From: Euphorbia lathyris
Lineage: Eukaryota; Streptophyta; Magnoliopsida; Malpighiales; Euphorbiaceae
Length of the DNA stretch: 64,000 nt
Assembly (NCBI RefSeq): GCF_963576675.1
Contig: NC_088912.1
Span: 59,156,895 to 59,220,894 of the forward strand
Direction of reading: 5' to 3'
The translations under genes were made by a program, and so were the position numbers. The notes beneath the pieces are model-generated. The model made no database searches and was not told where the DNA came from. It saw nothing but the letters and a program-made list of their open reading frames with translations. Positions 21,657-33,034 of the stretch are shown here, one piece after another. The first letter of the stretch is position 1, and every line of letters starts with the position of its first letter.

Positions 21657-21965
21657 GGAAACCTCCATCCTATTGACCGAAGATTACAAGAGAACGTGGC
21701 GGTTAGGCAAGAGGAGTGGCCACTGGATGCTGACACTTAGATCAGACGTCGTTGTCGGGATAGGGAGGATGAGCGCTCCGACTGGGAGGAACGAGGCCGA
21801 GCAGCCGAGGAGAGGGGCCGTGTGGATATAGAAGCCCAGCGAGCTATTGAGGGGAGTTTGCGGATTGCGGTGGAGAACCGTCGAGTTGTCGAGGAGCGGG
21901 AACCTTACTTCGGAGGCTTTGATTCGTTTGAGGGCTTTTGGGACTTTGGGATTCCTTCTCATTGA
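21657..21965 (+). pseudogene. Exon-like antisense reading frame in the 3' region of C
   Basis: On the plus strand (antisense to C) a long pyrimidine tract (about 21587-21653) ends in TTTACAG, a strong 3' splice-site pattern. Directly after it a frame runs about 100 codons to TGA at 21963-21965, with one TAG at 21738-21740. The product is charged and helix-like (DWEERGRAAEERGRV) and ends FWDFGIPSH. Tat-lineage elements often carry antisense accessory genes here, and H has one with introns. No upstream exon was found among the tandem repeats. The frame could be chance; no homology recognised. Confidence 0.3.
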
Positions 21966-22421
21966 TAGTCCCGTCATTATTTCGGTTTACAACTTTATTA
22001 GTACTACCGCGATGTATGGCGGGTATATGTGAGAAAGATATTTGGGTAGGCTTTTTATTTGGTGGTGGGGAAAAGAAGTGTATAACTCATGACTTACAAT
22101 ACCATGCATTCAGTCGATCATAATAATTCCAATCATTCTCTTCAAATATATTCATGCCTTTATTTATTTACAAACAACAGAAATACTTAGCCGCTTATAC
22201 ATCATTTTTATAATTGCTCAAGATACAACTACTGTTACCAGGACCCGCCTTTTTTCGGTTTTCAGATCCCAACGATTTTTCAACTCTCCTTTTATTATCC
22301 CAGAATTTTCAAATGAGCGCCCTTTCGGGTTTTCACCCATTGGGATGTCCCTTATTGTTGCATAGGTCGCCCTTTGCGGGTTTCCGACCTATCGGGAATT
22401 TTTATTTCTTTCTTTTTTTTT
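21966..22421. other. Non-coding stretch between the exon-like frame and pol of C
   Basis: No credible ORF, repeat or motif seen on either strand. It belongs to the 3' untranslated part of C. Confidence 0.6.
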
Positions 22422-25400
22422 TTACGAAAAGTGTTTCTTAAGCCTATCCAGATGGGTAGGTTCGGAGAACTCCATGCCGTCCATAGTAGTTAGCTTCACC
22501 GCCCTTTTGCTTAGGATTTTCTTCACGAGGAATGGTCCTTCCCAGTTTGACCTGAACTTGCCCCTAGGGTCAGTGTGCATCATTCGGATCTGTTTCAGCA
22601 CCACATCCCCTTCTTTGATAGGACTGATCCTAACCTTCATACTCTTTTCATCCACCAAAGCCAACTGTTCGTAACACTTCTTCACCCATTCTGTCTCTGG
22701 AATCCCTGCTTCCACTGCGATTCTCAACGATCGCTTTTCGATCTCAATCGGCAGGATTGCTTCTGCCCCATACACTGAGGAGAACGGCGTTGCCCCCGTT
22801 GATGTCCTAACCGTCGTGCGATAAGCCCATAACGCGAGTGGGAGCTGCTCGTGCCAATTCTGATGTGATTCCACCGTTTTTATGAGAATTCTCTTAAGGT
22901 TCTTATTAGCTGCTTCTACTGCGCCATTAGCTTGCGGACGATACGGAGAAGACCTGTGATGTTCAATACCATGTTCTCGGAAGAGACCTCTCACTTCTCC
23001 TTGAAACTGGACCCCATTATCTGTGATTATGTGATGAGGCACTCCGAATCTGGTGATTAAGTGTTTTTCGATAAACTTCCTCATCTGTTTAGACCCCAAC
23101 TTGCCAAACGACTCTGCCTCTACCCACTTGCTGAAGTAATCAATGGCGACTGCAATAAATTTGTGCCCATTCGAATCATTAGGCCTCACCTCCCCGATGA
23201 TATCAATGCCCCAAGCTGCAAATGGCCAAATAGGTGCCAACACATGCAATTCCATGGCCGGTAGATGACTATAATCCCAGTGGATTTGACAATCGTGACA
23301 TTTCTTCGCATATTCGTTACAATCTCTTTCCATGGTGAGCCAGTAGAAGCCTTGCCTTATGATTTTCTTTGCTAACACCGCTCCTCCCATATAGACCCCA
23401 CAAATTCCCGAGTGTACCGATTCCATTGCCTCGCGGGCTTCTCCCGCATCCAAGCATCTCAGTTGTAACCCATCGATGTGCCTTTTGTAAAGCAAGTCGT
23501 TGTGGATGACGAACTGCTGAGCTAACCTTCTAATCACAGCTTGATCCCTAAGTTCTGACTCTGCCGGGTATGTTCCACTTTTCATAAAGTTCACGATATC
23601 GAAATACCACGGCTTTTCATCTGCCCCTAACAGCATTACGTCTTCGTAGCATGGTTTGTGAGATCTCCTCAATACCAACGGTTTCGAGGCAAGGTTTCGG
23701 GGGTTGTCCCAAACTGACACTAAAGTGGCCAAAGCGTCCGCAGCCTGGTTCTGTGCTCGAGGGATATGATAAAAACGACATTCCTTGAATCTTTGTGCCA
23801 ACCCTTCTAGCTGGTCTAGGTATGGACGCAACCTTTCTTCCCTCACTTCCCAGTTTCCCTGCGCTTGTTCGATAATCAGTTTTGAGTCGCCCCAAATTTC
23901 AACATATGATGCTCCCAGTGCTGCTAATGACTCCAACCCATAGATGCACGCTTCATATTCGGCCATATTATTAGTGAGAGGGAAGGATAGCTTCTTTGCC
24001 ATCGGGATCCTTTCTCCCTCTGGTGAGATAAGTAATACCCCTACTCCGGCTCCATTCGAATTAACTACTCCATCAAAGATCATTTTCCATGGTATAACTT
24101 CTATTGCGTTCAAGTGCTCATCAGGGAAATCATAGTTTATCTCTTCTTCTTCTGCGCTCAGGGGTTGGTTGGCCAGAAATTCTGCTACGGCCCTCCCCTT
24201 GATAACCTTCTTCGTTACGTATTCAATATCAAACTCGGACAAAAGCAACAACCATCGGGCTAGCTTCCCTGTTAGAGACGGAGTTCGGTACAGATACTTC
24301 ACGGGGTCCATCCGGGAAATAATGATCACTTTGTAAGATTGAAAATAGTGCCGTAGTTTCTTTGTTAGCCATACTACTGCTACGCACGTCTTTTCGATCA
24401 TGTTATACTTAAGCTCGTACTCCAGGAACTTCTTACTCAGATAATATACCGCGTGCTCCACGCCCGTGTCCCCTTTCTGGGCCAGCATTGCCCCAATGGA
24501 TCGCTCCTCGATTGCCACATAGAGGAGCAGCGGTTTTCCCAGTTTAGGGGGTCTCAGAATTGGCGGATTAGACAAGTAATCCTGGACCTTCTCTAAGGCC
24601 TGCTGACACTTATCATTCCAAATCGTGGGTTGATCTTTCCGTAGCAACTTAAAGATCGGCTCGCAGATTGCAGTGAGTCTTGCTATGAACCGGCTGATAT
24701 ACTGAACCTGCCCCAGAAACCCTCTCACTTCTTTCTCATTCTTTGGTACCGGCATTTCTCGTATGGCCTTCACTTTGTCGGGATCTACCTCAATTCCCTT
24801 GTTTCCGATTATATAGCCTAAGATTTTCCCCGATGAAACGCCGAAGTAGCACTTCTTCGGGTTTAACCTTAGTTTGAATTCTGCAATTCGGGCCAAAAAC
24901 TTCTCGAGTGCAGCAAAATGCCCCTCTCTCATCTCTGATTTGACTTTCATGTCATCCACATAAACTTCTACCTCCTTGTGTATCATATCATGGAACAGTG
25001 CTGTAGCCATTTGCTGGTAAGTTGCCCCGGCATTCTTCAAACCAAACGGCATCACCCTGTAGCAGTATGTTCCCCACTCAGTTGTGAACGAGGTTTTTGC
25101 TTTGTGTTTCTCGGCCATCTGAACTTGCATGTAGCCCATGAAACCGTCCACATTCGTGTGTAAGACGCTCGATGCTGCACTATCAATCAATACGTCAATA
25201 TGAGGCAATGCGAATTCATCCTTGGGGCATGCCTTGTTAAGATCTCTATAATCGACGCACATTCTTACTTTGCCGTCCTTCTTTGTGATGGGCACCACAT
25301 TTGCGACCCAAGGGGGATAGTCGATTACTTTGATGAACCTTGCTTCTAACTGCTTCTTCACTTCTTCTCTGATCTTATCTGCCCATTCCGGTCTCATACG

Positions 25401-25769
25401 TCGGAGCTTCTGCTTTACGGGCTTCGCCTCGGGATATGTTGGAATACGGTGAGTTACGATTGATTGATCAATTCCTGGCATGTCTTCGTATGTCCAAGCC
25501 CACACTATTTCGTATTTTTTAATTATTCTCTCAAATTCTTTTCTCTCTTCAATAGTTAATTCTTGAGCAATTTGTACAAGTTTAGGATTTTCATCCGTGC
25601 CGAGATTTAAAGTTGACATTTCTATTGCATTGATTTCAAATGTAGGCATGTTATATGAATGAGAATGCATGGAATGATCAGAATCAACATTAAGCAAGTA
25701 AGCAAAATCAGAATTCATTTCATTGATAGTATTGGTGAGTACATCATCAGATTCAAACAAAGCGGTAAT
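22422..25769 (-). CDS. pol: Pol of element C: RT, RNase H, archaeal-type RNase H, integrase (no protease)
   Basis: Over 1,100 codons without interruption. An N-terminal stretch of about 90 residues lacks any protease motif. RT follows (CPKDEFALPHIDVLID, MPFGLKNAGATYQQM, active site YVDD), then the connection/RNase H region (YYLSKKFLEYELKYN), then a second RNase H with MIFDG, NMAEYEA, WGDSKLI and NQAADALA carrying its acidic residues. Integrase has a zinc region ending CHDCQIH, a core with IDYFSKWVEAE, ITDNGVQF and a Glu in NGAVEAANK, and a basic tail. Typical of Tat/Ogre pol. It is in frame with the preceding ORF, separated only by TAG at 25770-25772, so a read-through product is conceivable; the first ATG-type start is uncertain. 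All catalytic motifs I can check are present. Confidence 0.92.
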   Translation of the reverse strand: MTALFESDDVLTNTINEMNSDFAYLLNVDSDHSMHSHSYNMPTFEINAIEMSTLNLGTDENPKLVQIAQELTIEERKEFERIIKKYEIVWAWTYEDMPGIDQSIVTHRIPTYPEAKPVKQKLRRMRPEWADKIREEVKKQLEARFIKVIDYPPWVANVVPITKKDGKVRMCVDYRDLNKACPKDEFALPHIDVLIDSAASSVLHTNVDGFMGYMQVQMAEKHKAKTSFTTEWGTYCYRVMPFGLKNAGATYQQMATALFHDMIHKEVEVYVDDMKVKSEMREGHFAALEKFLARIAEFKLRLNPKKCYFGVSSGKILGYIIGNKGIEVDPDKVKAIREMPVPKNEKEVRGFLGQVQYISRFIARLTAICEPIFKLLRKDQPTIWNDKCQQALEKVQDYLSNPPILRPPKLGKPLLLYVAIEERSIGAMLAQKGDTGVEHAVYYLSKKFLEYELKYNMIEKTCVAVVWLTKKLRHYFQSYKVIIISRMDPVKYLYRTPSLTGKLARWLLLLSEFDIEYVTKKVIKGRAVAEFLANQPLSAEEEEINYDFPDEHLNAIEVIPWKMIFDGVVNSNGAGVGVLLISPEGERIPMAKKLSFPLTNNMAEYEACIYGLESLAALGASYVEIWGDSKLIIEQAQGNWEVREERLRPYLDQLEGLAQRFKECRFYHIPRAQNQAADALATLVSVWDNPRNLASKPLVLRRSHKPCYEDVMLLGADEKPWYFDIVNFMKSGTYPAESELRDQAVIRRLAQQFVIHNDLLYKRHIDGLQLRCLDAGEAREAMESVHSGICGVYMGGAVLAKKIIRQGFYWLTMERDCNEYAKKCHDCQIHWDYSHLPAMELHVLAPIWPFAAWGIDIIGEVRPNDSNGHKFIAVAIDYFSKWVEAESFGKLGSKQMRKFIEKHLITRFGVPHHIITDNGVQFQGEVRGLFREHGIEHHRSSPYRPQANGAVEAANKNLKRILIKTVESHQNWHEQLPLALWAYRTTVRTSTGATPFSSVYGAEAILPIEIEKRSLRIAVEAGIPETEWVKKCYEQLALVDEKSMKVRISPIKEGDVVLKQIRMMHTDPRGKFRSNWEGPFLVKKILSKRAVKLTTMDGMEFSEPTHLDRLKKHFS

Positions 25770-27668
25770 CTAGTTGTCATCAACAAGGTTCTCGGGTTTC
25801 TCATAAGTCTTGGAGGTACTGGGCTCATCCACCGCTCCCACAGTGGCCTCAATAGTGATCACCTGCTCCTCGGTATTAAGATCTAACATCATGATCTCCT
25901 CGATGAAACAGCTTGCTTCTCCTTTGCCCCAGTCGGTAACCTCATTAAAGATCTCAAAACCTGGCAGAATCTCTCCTTCGGTGCTAGCAGCCATTTCCAG
26001 CTCATCATCAGACTCATCCCAGATGTTGATCGGAACTCTCTGATTGATACCCTCCTCGTCGGAGGAGCTTCCCCAAATATCCACGACCATCAGATCCATT
26101 ACGTGAGGGACGTTCGGATTTACATAGGAAGGGTCCGACGATCCATACCGTGCCCAGCCTATCAGTTCTTCATAGTCCCTGAGGAACACTCCATTCATTC
26201 TTCTAGCGACGAGTGGAATAGCACCCCTTCGGATACACATGAGTTGCTCCTGATCGCTCAAAGTGACCCGACATAAGGCATACTTGAACCTCCATCTCCT
26301 AGCATAATCCACGAATGCCTCCTCGGGAAATCGCTTGATCCTTCCTAAATCTTCCAACGACCCAGTCCACGGGATGTACATCTCATATCTCTGCACGAAA
26401 GCCTCCATGAGGGACCCCCAGTCCCCTTTTGCCTTTGCCGAAAGCATTCGGTACCACATCAAAGCTTCTCCTACAAGTGTCTTTGGAAAATGCTGAACCA
26501 ACTCACTTCGATAGAGTCCTGCGTCAAACATGTAGGCACGGAAAAAATTTACGTGGTCGATGGGGTTCTCATCTCCTTTGTACTTAGCCATGGTTAACAC
26601 CGCCGCAGGTGTCTCCTCATCGGGTAACATCGGCACTTCCTCTAGGTATCCCCCTGCGGTGTACTTCTTGATGAATCTCTTAGTCATTTCAGCCCAATTC
26701 ATTTTAACTTTCATCGGAAGAGACATATACCACATTAGTGACTCTCCCGCCAACGAGTTGCAAAACAAACTCGTGATTTCGTCCTCTTTGAAGCCCAAAG
26801 GAACCATAGCGGATAGGTAAAAATGCACGTGCTCCCTGGGGTCCTTGCCTTCATTATACTTGCTGACAATCGAAAACGGACGTTTGATAGGCCCAGTTTG
26901 CATCGCGCTATGTTCCCCTTCATGTGTTTTATCTCTTCGATACTTCATCAAAAACAAGCTTGACATCAGTGACCAATCCTGCTTAGTCGAGTCAGGTAGC
27001 GATTGAAACCACTTCAACGGTTCGCCTACCAGCGAAAGATAGAACCCTGGAGCGACTTTTTCCACTTTGTATGGCTCCCCAAACATAGCACACACATACC
27101 CATACAAATGAGCTTCGGGGTCTTCTACCCCACTAAACAATTTCAACATAGGCATGATCCTCCGAGATGATACTTCCTCGGTTTCCTCAGTTTTAGTTCT
27201 ATCATCCATCACTTCTTCCGTTGGCTGTTCCTCCAAAACAGACACGTATAAGCCATCTCCCACATTCCTTCTCTCATTGGAGTCCAACAGCTCCTCCTTA
27301 AATTCGCAGAATGACTCCACCACAAAGCTCTCTTCCAACACAGATCCAATTGCGCTCACCCTATGACTAGGCGATGGATTGCACCTAAGGGGAGAGTTTG
27401 CTGACGATGGGTCGACTATTTTCTTATTATCAATCAGATCCTGGATCTCATGCTTTAGCCTCTCACAATTTTCAATGGTGTGCCCGTAGTTACTATGGAA
27501 CTCGCAATACCCCCTGGTCATCATCCGTGGTGTGGGCCCTGTCTTGTTTTTGGGAGTAAGGGCTTTCAACAACTCCTTTTTCTGCAATCGTTCGAAGACT
27601 TTTGCATAGGTCAGATCAAATTGGGCGAACTGCCTTTTCCCGATAGCGTTAAGTTCAAGCACTTTCAC
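25770..27668 (-). CDS. Element C frame with gag zinc knuckle and three tandem gag-like domains
   Basis: 632 residues from ATG 27668; the frame is open back to about 27750, where it takes over from the first gag frame. Residues 1-50 match the usual Tat gag tail and residues 55-68 form the knuckle CEFHSNYGHTIENC. An acidic linker follows. Then come three copies of a gag capsid-like domain at about 171-245, 264-338 and 356-505. Each shows DP/NP-x2-H near the start, L-x-GE-x-L-x-W(F/Y)-x2-L in the middle and W-x-x-(L/M)-x-x-x-F-x-x-(K/R)Y at the end. The third is longest and includes the arginine-rich second half (DYARRWRFKYA) seen in the main gag. The last 120 residues are acidic. No DTG/DSG protease motif occurs. 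Ends at TAG 25770-25772, in frame with pol. Confidence 0.85.
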   Translation of the reverse strand: MKVLELNAIGKRQFAQFDLTYAKVFERLQKKELLKALTPKNKTGPTPRMMTRGYCEFHSNYGHTIENCERLKHEIQDLIDNKKIVDPSSANSPLRCNPSPSHRVSAIGSVLEESFVVESFCEFKEELLDSNERRNVGDGLYVSVLEEQPTEEVMDDRTKTEETEEVSSRRIMPMLKLFSGVEDPEAHLYGYVCAMFGEPYKVEKVAPGFYLSLVGEPLKWFQSLPDSTKQDWSLMSSLFLMKYRRDKTHEGEHSAMQTGPIKRPFSIVSKYNEGKDPREHVHFYLSAMVPLGFKEDEITSLFCNSLAGESLMWYMSLPMKVKMNWAEMTKRFIKKYTAGGYLEEVPMLPDEETPAAVLTMAKYKGDENPIDHVNFFRAYMFDAGLYRSELVQHFPKTLVGEALMWYRMLSAKAKGDWGSLMEAFVQRYEMYIPWTGSLEDLGRIKRFPEEAFVDYARRWRFKYALCRVTLSDQEQLMCIRRGAIPLVARRMNGVFLRDYEELIGWARYGSSDPSYVNPNVPHVMDLMVVDIWGSSSDEEGINQRVPINIWDESDDELEMAASTEGEILPGFEIFNEVTDWGKGEASCFIEEIMMLDLNTEEQVITIEATVGAVDEPSTSKTYEKPENLVDDN

Positions 27669-27679
27669 TGCGGTAGGTT

Positions 27680-28726
27680 CTATATTAGTACTTGGCCCTC
27701 CGGCACTATACCCCGACTTCGTACATTTAGTATAAGCACTTTTTGGCTCTCCATCCCCTCAACTGTCAAGGCGCAGCTATACATCTGATTGAAATCGGTA
27801 AAAGGCATATACCGCAACTCATTCTTAATATACGGCAATGTGTTACCGACTACAATTCGGATCTGATCCTGCTCAAGCGGCTTTTGTTTCATAACCGCGG
27901 CCTTGGCCCTCCATCTCCTTACAAAATCGGAAAATGACTCCCCAGTCTGCTGCTTAGTGCTCTCTAGCTCCTTCAAAGTGACCTCAAGCATGGTGTTGAA
28001 GCTATACTGAGCGATGAATGACTTCGCTAACTCTTTCCAATCCCTCTTCATCACCATCGGCAATGCATGAAACCATGTGAGGGCAGCCCCCTCAAGATAG
28101 GTGTTAAACAGCCCCAGGACTTGATCCTCAGTCAGGATCGTGTGCTTCATTACAGCGACATCCTGATTCATGTGGGCAGTGGGATCCCCAGTTCCATCGA
28201 ACTTTTTCATGTCAGGGAGCCGGAATTTCAAAGGCAAAGCCGTTGCCGATAAACAATTCTTCAAGTTATAAAAGTCCTGACTCCCGGAACTTCCCCCACG
28301 TAGATCCTGCACCTCCTGAGTGATGTGTTGCTTCCACTCCTCTTCCTTAGCTTTCTCTTTCTCAAGCTGCTTCCGGATATAATCCTGATAGTCATCCTCA
28401 TTCCCAAAGCGAGGTCCATCGTTCACCTCATTCTCAGCGTGTTTACTGCCACTTTTTTCATCCCTCATGGCCAACTTAGCTAACTGGGCCGCTATCACCG
28501 CTAACTGCTCATTAATGTTGTTCATAGAGTTTTCCAATCCGGCCACTTTTTCATCGGTCGCAGACATACTGGCTGAAGACTGAGTATACTCGGACGAAGA
28601 TGATTCCGAAGCCACAACTGCCGATTCAGAACTGTCAATCTGTAACTGGTCAAACTGCCTAACTAGCCGACTGCTCTCTCGGTACCACAATCGCTTAATG
28701 ATGACGTCTGTGCGAACGGTATCCAT
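27680..28726 (-). CDS. gag: Gag of element C, N-terminal and capsid part
   Basis: 348 residues from ATG 28726. A Ser-rich N-terminus and a charged coiled-coil (about 105-145) lead into a Retrotrans_gag-type capsid domain (about 170-320: KKFDGTGDPTAHM, LEGAALTWFHALP, SFSDFVRRWRAKA). The frame ends soon after the domain, and the expected gag tail and knuckle lie in another frame from about 27750. The switch is at 27746-27752, where GAGAG may be a 2-bp duplication. A repeat slip is the simplest cause; a programmed shift is possible but I see no clear slippery site with a pseudoknot. Gag would form the particle. Confidence 0.85.
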   Translation of the reverse strand: MDTVRTDVIIKRLWYRESSRLVRQFDQLQIDSSESAVVASESSSSEYTQSSASMSATDEKVAGLENSMNNINEQLAVIAAQLAKLAMRDEKSGSKHAENEVNDGPRFGNEDDYQDYIRKQLEKEKAKEEEWKQHITQEVQDLRGGSSGSQDFYNLKNCLSATALPLKFRLPDMKKFDGTGDPTAHMNQDVAVMKHTILTEDQVLGLFNTYLEGAALTWFHALPMVMKRDWKELAKSFIAQYSFNTMLEVTLKELESTKQQTGESFSDFVRRWRAKAAVMKQKPLEQDQIRIVVGNTLPYIKNELRYMPFTDFNQMYSCALTVEGMESQKVLILNVRSRGIVPEGQVLI

Positions 28727-30643
28727 TATTATGTATGCATGATTTTATATGCATGATTCGTGGTGTGTGCGTTTATTTATTTATGGATATATAAGATAAG
28801 AAGAACAAACGTTAGTCTAATTACACGTATCACAACATCTCTCTTCCACCCTTATTCCTCCACGCACTCGATGGTCCCAGTCTCTTCCCTAGGATTTTGG
28901 TTTGGGGCTCATATTGCGGTCCAGGGGACGCGTGATGCCGTCGATTATTGCGGAAAATTAAATCATTCATCATAGAACACAGTTCGTTTTTGACGCATCA
29001 GCGTTCAGTGACTAAGAAATCGACCAAGTTGGATTGTCCTTTCGGAATAACTCGTCTTTCGTCCTTTCGTGAGACGCATTAGTTCGGGTTTTGACTCCCT
29101 TTGAGTGCATCTCAGTTTTTAGACGTGGTACGAGTTATTCTTCTAGTCCAATCGTTCGTTATTGTCAATGACTCGTTCCCTTTTGTTCGCGCGGGATCGT
29201 GTCTCGATTTTTGGATTACAACGGGATCTTTTGGATCTATCGAGAGACGTAACCACGTGTTTATTTAGTGATGGAATCACTTTTGGATTTTAGGGAACGG
29301 ACTCATCATGTAACGTGTTTGTTTTTAGCGTTAAGAATCCGTTTGCTCGTTTTGGCTACGTAAAAAGACGGCGAGTCTTATTTGAGCGCCCGGTAATCTT
29401 TCGGCTAGCAACAACTCTTTATTCCTTCCAATCTACGGGATATATTACCTTAGCGTGGTTATAGAAAATCAATGTTTCGTTGAATCGCGTGTTTATTCGA
29501 AGTAGGGATATCACCGTTCTTTTTCAGTCAGGCACGAGTTAAGCAAACGCGCATATCGGGCCATATTTCTTGTAGTTTTGGTAACGGTCGAAATGATCGA
29601 GCCATTAGTCAAACCCACAGTCTCGTCCATATGGCGCAATTATGCGGTTTTAGCTTAATTCGGCTTTATGATTTTAAACGGCGTATATACCGGCTCGAGG
29701 CACGTATTTAATGACATTGGTTCATTTTCTTTAACTACCCTCGGGATGGATATACATCGTAGATACAGAATGACTTTGGTCGTTTGTTTATTTTTGCTTT
29801 TCTTTTATTTTCTTAGTCACTTTCGCGGACACGTCCATTTCTCTTAAGAAAAACACAAGGCATAACGTAAGAGCTCGTCTTTTATTCGAAAGGGACGGGC
29901 CACGTTTGCGAAACTCTTTACGTTACAACGGGGTCATTCGAAACAGAAATGTTCTTTGTTTTCATTTTGTCATAATCTTGTTTTATCCCAACCTATTTAA
30001 AGAATGTGAATAACGGCTACTGTTAATATAGTCCTTTGAATCGAGATATAACTATCCTTAATACCAAACCGATTCATACTAATACGTGCTTACATCATAA
30101 CGCATTTCCTGAACATGTGCCTTCTTCGGGATGCGGAAAGGGACCAGGCGGGTCGCACAAGTTCATTCATACGAGATGACTAAGTCGTCTTTAGTTCGAA
30201 TCGTTTCGATGTTTTGGGGTAGTTTGTACATCGGTTTAAGAGTATATATTAACGTATCATTTCATTTTCTTTACATATTTTAGGATTAGACACGTATCAT
30301 GGCAATTTGAAAACACGAACTGATTCATTTATCACATCAAAAATAGTAACAGGTAATCCTATGGCAACTTCTAAGGCTACTATATGCTGACACGGCTGAT
30401 CGCGAGACCTCACAGGACCGCACAAATTCGACCCTAACGAATGGATGGGGACCCTTTAGCGCCTTACTGTAAGGGGGAACTTACGCTAGCCTCTTTCGAG
30501 CGACGAATGGACTCTCGCTAGAGGTTTCGCGGAAATTACCCAAAAGGTTTGCAATAATGCACATGAATGCATACGAAAAGAAATAATACAATCCGTCCCC
30601 GTTAAGGGCTTAATACACGCCTTCCGGAATCAAATTTCTCGCT
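28727..30643 (-). other. Untranslated leader of element C
   Basis: 1.9 kb between the PBS and the gag ATG. No ORF of note on either strand and no repeat seen. Long leaders are known in Tat/Ogre elements. Confidence 0.7.
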
Positions 30644-30661
30644 TCCCCAGCAGAGTCGCCA
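30644..30661 (-). other. Primer-binding site of element C (tRNA-Arg)
   Basis: Minus strand TGGCGACTCTGCTGGGGA, two bases from the LTR end. By my recall of plant tRNA-Arg (acceptor GACTCTG/CAGAGTC) it is complementary to that tRNA's 3' end, as in Ogre-type elements. It is a priming site, not a tRNA gene. Confidence 0.9.
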
Positions 30662-33034
30662 CTTGTTAGACGAGGTGCCGCGGCCTAATCTCCCGGGCGG
30701 ACCGGGGGGTGGACACCTCATGGCGACGTAAACGGTGATTGGCACCGAAAGCAACCAATCGTGGAATCAAGCTGCTCGGCAGGACCAGAGCTCGGAGATA
30801 TGGAAGAGTCGCCACCCACGAATGGGAAAATGAACACCGATCCCTTACGGGAGACCGGTGTGGGTTCGGGAAACTTAGGTACGAGCCGAGAAGGCTAGCT
30901 CCTTTCCGGAGAAAGGCTACTAGGCACCCCGATATCGCCCGATTATGAACCACCGGCCTCCTACTCAGCATGTTAGGCGATAACGGACTAATCGTATATT
31001 TCTTTAAGTTTAAAATTCATTTGAAACCTTTTCTTTCTCGTTTTGAAAACCGTTTTGAGCATACATTATTGAAAAGCCATTTTAGTAAAGAATCACCCAT
31101 TTACATCAGTTCAATATACATATAAAAGAGAGGGGAAGAAGGAAGAATTGATTTATTTACAACGTGATTTACATTTCGTGTTGCGTGTTAATTCTATACT
31201 AACTCATTTCCCCAAAACGAGTTCATTTACATGGTTCGCACCTTAATCGCCGTTGGAACGATTTAGGTACGTTTCAAAACCCCGTTTGATGAAGTTCGCC
31301 TGAATCGCCGTTGGAACGACTCAAGTGTTTGAAAACATTAAGGTAAAAACCTTTAATAAGAAAACGTGGTTAAGCATACAAGTCAATTTATTTTGTATAA
31401 ATCATTTAAGAAAACGATTCAAAAACTCTATTATTTATAATGAAAACGATTTTAATTACAAGGTTCACTTAATCCGTCGTTGGAACGGACTAAGGTTTTA
31501 AAACGTGATGTTTTGGAAACAAGTTAAAGATGTCAAGAAAACGTTATTTACACTTTTAGAACCTCTAGAAAAGCCTTTAGTTTAAATCATCAAATTGAAA
31601 ACTCTTTTTGGTGATTTATTTCCCCCTTTTGACTCAATGGACTCTTTACTTGTCATAATTACAACAATAAACATATCAAATCAAAATTCACTCCAAATAA
31701 AGCCCATTTGAAATATGGACCCCTAAATGTCCAAAGAATAAAGAAAATAATATAGACATATATATACATTTTAGCCAAAAAAAACCCATGAAATATTTAT
31801 AGAGAAAATAAGGATAAGTGAAAAGATACTATGTAATAAACATATAAGAAATGATAATAAAAATACTAAATATAATATATTTTTACTTTAAACATGTGAA
31901 AATAGTAGATAAAGTTCCTAAATAAGAAAATAACATTTATCCCCAAAATAGTTTCACCTAATAATAACTAATATAACCCGAATAGCCCAAAAATTATGTA
32001 TATATATATACGTAATGTAGTTTAAATATCAAAATAATACCAATTATCCACAAAATATCTACTAATTAATTACTTCCAAAACACCCAATAAATAACATTC
32101 TAAAATAAGATCCATTATCATTTAAATGAAGGAAAAAGAAAATATATATATATATATATATACTTATATTAGATTAAATCAAAAAATGATATATAAATAT
32201 CCTAAATAACTATATATACCAACTATCCAAAAATAGTTTGAAAATATTTATTACATAACTACATATATATATACAAAAGATTAGAAGCTTAAAAGTTGAG
32301 AAAGAGGGACTAAAACAATATTTTTTACATTCTGGCAGATTTACCGACGGAAATCCGTCGGTAAACAGCAATTAGTGACAGAAACGGTAAATTACAACAG
32401 CACTCCATTTATTTCCAGATTTATTCAAAAGCTTTAAATTAAGTCTAATTCAATCGTTTTGGATTTCCGAACTACCAAAAATGGATCATAGTCAATAACG
32501 GAAGTTCCTAAAACGAAGTTTTTATTTTAAAACGTTATTCGGAAATATTTTTTTTTAAAAGCTTATAATTACAACGTCTTTTAATACCCGAACTACCTTT
32601 TAATCGGATCACGGTTCGTATCGGGATATCAAAATGAGGTTTTTTATTTTAAAACGAAACCAAATTTTATTCAACACGAAATGAAAATTAAATAAATACG
32701 CAAAATTAAATAAAACGTGATAAAATAAATGAACAACTAAATAAATAAAAACTATGACATAAAAATAAATGAATAAAAGAAATAAATAAAATAAAATAAA
32801 ACGAGTCTAGTCCTCGGATAATACCTTAAGTTCGGTATTGACGGTTGATGTCGGTTGATTCCACGAATCGTGCTTTTCCGGTGTTTTTGGTAAAATTTTA
32901 ACTTTTAGGAGATTTGGAATTTTTAGGGAAAAAAAATGTTTTCCCCAAAAAATAAATTTTCTCTCTCTAAAAATGTTTAAAGTGAGAAAATCTTTCCCAA
33001 AAAGCCTCCTCCTCCAAATGCATGGGGATCCGTG

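Noticed and set aside
28727..30643. A host gene or protease hidden in the leader of C
   Set aside because: No ORF or DTG/DSG motif of useful length on the element strand; the region is unremarkable non-coding DNA.
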